Of a DNA stretch of 64,000 bases, positions 61,877-64,000 are shown piece by piece. A program made the translations under genes and the position numbers. Within the stretch, counting starts at the first letter, position 1, and each line of letters starts with the position of its first letter. This DNA is from Stomoxys calcitrans (Eukaryota; Arthropoda; Insecta; Diptera; Muscidae). The notes beneath the pieces are model-generated. The model saw only the letters and a program-made list of their open reading frames with translations. It made no database searches and was not told the origin of the DNA. The stretch spans positions 190,708,113 to 190,772,112 of the forward strand of contig NC_081553.1 in assembly GCF_963082655.1 (NCBI RefSeq), given 5' to 3'.

Positions 61877-64000
61877 GTAGTTATTTGTATTTGAATTGAC
61901 AAACTGCCCTTCGTTATGCTGATGCCTGGTGTAAGCAACCACAAAAACTTTTCATGTGCTTTTCATCAAAGAGTCAATTACAATTACGCGTAACATTCAA
62001 AAAAACGTTTTTCTTCGAGCGCATACAAACGCAGTGACACAAAGCACTTAGTTGTTAAATTCCCTACAAAACTTTGTTGCTATCAGCTATACAGGATGGA
62101 GGAGGGGAAAACGTGGCCTCCCCTATTTCATCACTTCCCCTTAGGGCAAGGAAAGAAAAAATAAGCGAGAAAAGGGACAAAAGTTCATTGAAAGGATTTT
62201 TGTACATTTACACTCTTCTGGAGTATAGCAGAAAGCAGGGTAAGTGTTCCTCTTTGGCATGGTATGGCGATATGGTTTGTTTTCAACTTACACTCTATGC
62301 AACATTGTCTGCTTGCCTTTCAGCCTGAGTCCTTTCCTGTCTTCACAAATTATCCTTTTTTTGTTGCTTGGTTTCTGTTTTTTTGTTGTTCTTCCCTACT
62401 TGGTTTTAGTTTTTTTTTCTCAAATAGCTCTAGAAGTTGTTGCTGTAAAAAGTTTGTTTATTTGTATGTGTAAGCATGTATGTTGTTTATTAATCTGTAT
62501 ATATGTTTGTCTGTGTAAGTTGCTGTTGTTATTACCCAGGATGCTTGGTGTTGCTGGTATTCAGGTTTTCTATGTTCCTATTCCAGGCAAACTTCTAGCC
62601 TTTCCTTTTCATTTTCATTCTAGGAGAAGGGAAACCCTTTCTCTCGACTTTGTCGTAGAAAATTTCCTTGTTTTTTGTTCTTCTTCATTGGTTACAAATA
62701 ATAACAATAATGAAAAGGGATGTTTAATAAAATCCTTAAAAAAAGGCACAGCTTTTGCTTATGGCACTAGCACAATGACACGCATTCATTGTAGCTTATA
62801 CACACATATATAGTTTGCAGAAATAGAAACTTTTTATTGGTATGAGTGTGTGTGTGTGTGTGTGTGCTTATGAAAGAGTTTGTTTTACAGTTGTGGTCAG
62901 TGAAGAAGCACTGACTACCCCTCAGCCATATTGGAATAGAAAATCTGTACCGTCTGGGAATTTTATTGGCCCATTTTACCCTTTTGAATTGTTTTCGTTT
63001 TCTAAGGAAATTATATTTGTTTTGCTGCTGGCAAGTAGGCCCATCACAAAGAAAATGACCGCTTATTTAAACACTGCGCGACATTTGAATAGGCTGCCTC
63101 TCCCACTCTCGCTCTCACAATGCAAACAAAACCTAAAGGAAGTTCTAATTTTTAAGGAGTTTCTTGTTTGCTATGGTATGGCTTTTGCAGTATGCTATGC
63201 TGGATAAGGGTATTTGAAGAGGAAAATACAAAAAGTAAGCATGCTTTCAAGTGTTTGACTTAACTTACTAAAGCTAGCATAAGTTCTGGGCTGATTAAAA
63301 AGCTTATCACTGAGATTCTTTTTTCTTGCCACAGACTATTTGTAGTGGATTTGTTGTTAGTTTTATCTTTGATTGCGGCTGGGTTCTGTAAAGCAATAGG
63401 CAAATATGATATTCTGACCATTTCCGCCTTTTCATCCTCTTGCTTCATTACTGGGTTTTAAAATATTTATCTATATTGGTTTTAGAAAATGTCATGCGTT
63501 TCATGTAATATAGAGATCAATGTCAATTAAGGTTTAAATAACACAAGACAACAGTGCTTTTTGTGGCATAAGCATTTGCCACATACCAGTTTAAGCATTA
63601 AAATTTAATAAGGATGAAAATTATTATTCACAAGGAAAACCACATTTCAAAGCCCAACACACGCCTGCTACTGTCTTCGGAAACGCACACCTTGCCATAT
63701 CGATGTTAGAATGCATATTGTTTTAAAATTTTTGTATAGTAGGAGAAACCTCAAGTGTTTTCAAATCAAAAAAGAAGAATACTTGGAAAAAAATAGGCAA
63801 AACATATTTTTCGAAAACAGGAACAGACATGATAGTCTAAATGACTCAGGTGACGTATACGTGTTATTAATTAATTGAACAGGGTGGCGTATGATTTTTC
63901 AAATCTATAAAAGCCCTCATAATGGCGACTGTAAAGTATCTTTAAACGCACATAACATCACCCATTGGCATACAAAATTGGGCATGAGGCAGTCATTACT
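61877..64000. other. Unassigned sequence, no gene supported
   Basis: Repeat-poor except for (GT)n at about 62848-62866. Several frames of 60-190 codons are T-rich and show no domain. Possible host intron or upstream region. Confidence 0.5.
63906..63913 (+). promoter_or_regulatory. Possible TATA box
   Basis: TATAAAAG is a strong consensus for insect core promoters and lies in repeat-poor DNA. No initiator, transcript or coding start is visible before the window ends, so this is only a candidate. Confidence 0.2.

Noticed and set aside
62244..62813. 189-codon frame near 62.5 kb as a membrane protein gene
   Set aside because: T-rich composition gives apparent hydrophobic stretches, but there is no domain, splice structure or codon pattern to support it.

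Overview
This window looks like repeat-dominated, intergenic or intronic DNA from a higher fly (Diptera). I infer a calyptrate, muscid-like fly from the families present: INE-1/DINE-like Helentron derivatives, non-autonomous Helitrons, non-LTR elements carrying RNase H, RTE-like elements, a tRNA-derived SINE, a mariner-type MITE and one large Ty3/gypsy LTR retrotransposon. I found no convincing host protein-coding exon, rRNA gene or functional tRNA gene.

Layout. 1-5.7 kb: a non-LTR endonuclease/RT relic, then a DINE-like element with a second, differently oriented DINE nested inside it. 5.7-11.4 kb: minus-strand non-LTR relics (element B, then element A) whose linker region has been tandemly multiplied in units of about 290 bp and then split by a Helitron. 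11.4-24.4 kb: DINE copies, non-LTR scraps, a second Helitron inserted in a DINE, and a 200-N assembly gap flanked by suspiciously similar sequence. 24.4-35.7 kb: DINE copies hit by SINEs, an RTE-like endonuclease relic, a jockey-type 3' end and two more Helitrons. 35.7-38.3 and 48.35-49.0 kb: a pyrimidine-rich satellite block built from 12-bp units. 38.28-48.35 kb: the LTR retrotransposon, sitting inside that satellite block. 49-51.7 kb: unassigned sequence with microsatellites. 51.7-61.9 kb: MITE, tandemly repeated RT fragment, DINE copies, a second A/B nest with a clear target-site duplication, an RTE RT relic and a SINE. 61.9-64 kb: unassigned sequence.

The only apparently functional genes are gag and pol of the LTR retrotransposon: 10,075 bp, with 1.92-kb LTRs that appear identical except for the length of one A tract, TG...CA ends, an ATCC target duplication, a tRNA-Lys type primer site, and pol in the -1 frame relative to gag. 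It has no env. Long LTRs plus a tRNA-Lys primer site recall Osvaldo/Ulysses-type elements, but that placement is inference. Gag would form the particle; pol supplies protease, reverse transcriptase, RNase H and integrase for copying and insertion. Everything else is non-autonomous or broken.

The most interesting structural themes are: (i) a 153-bp minisatellite period shared by diverged DINE subfamilies; (ii) two Helitron insertions whose empty sites can be read from other sequence in the window and that show A|T insertion without duplication; (iii) 12-bp satellites that may have grown from the DINE internal microsatellite; (iv) local tandem multiplication of short coding pieces of dead non-LTR elements.
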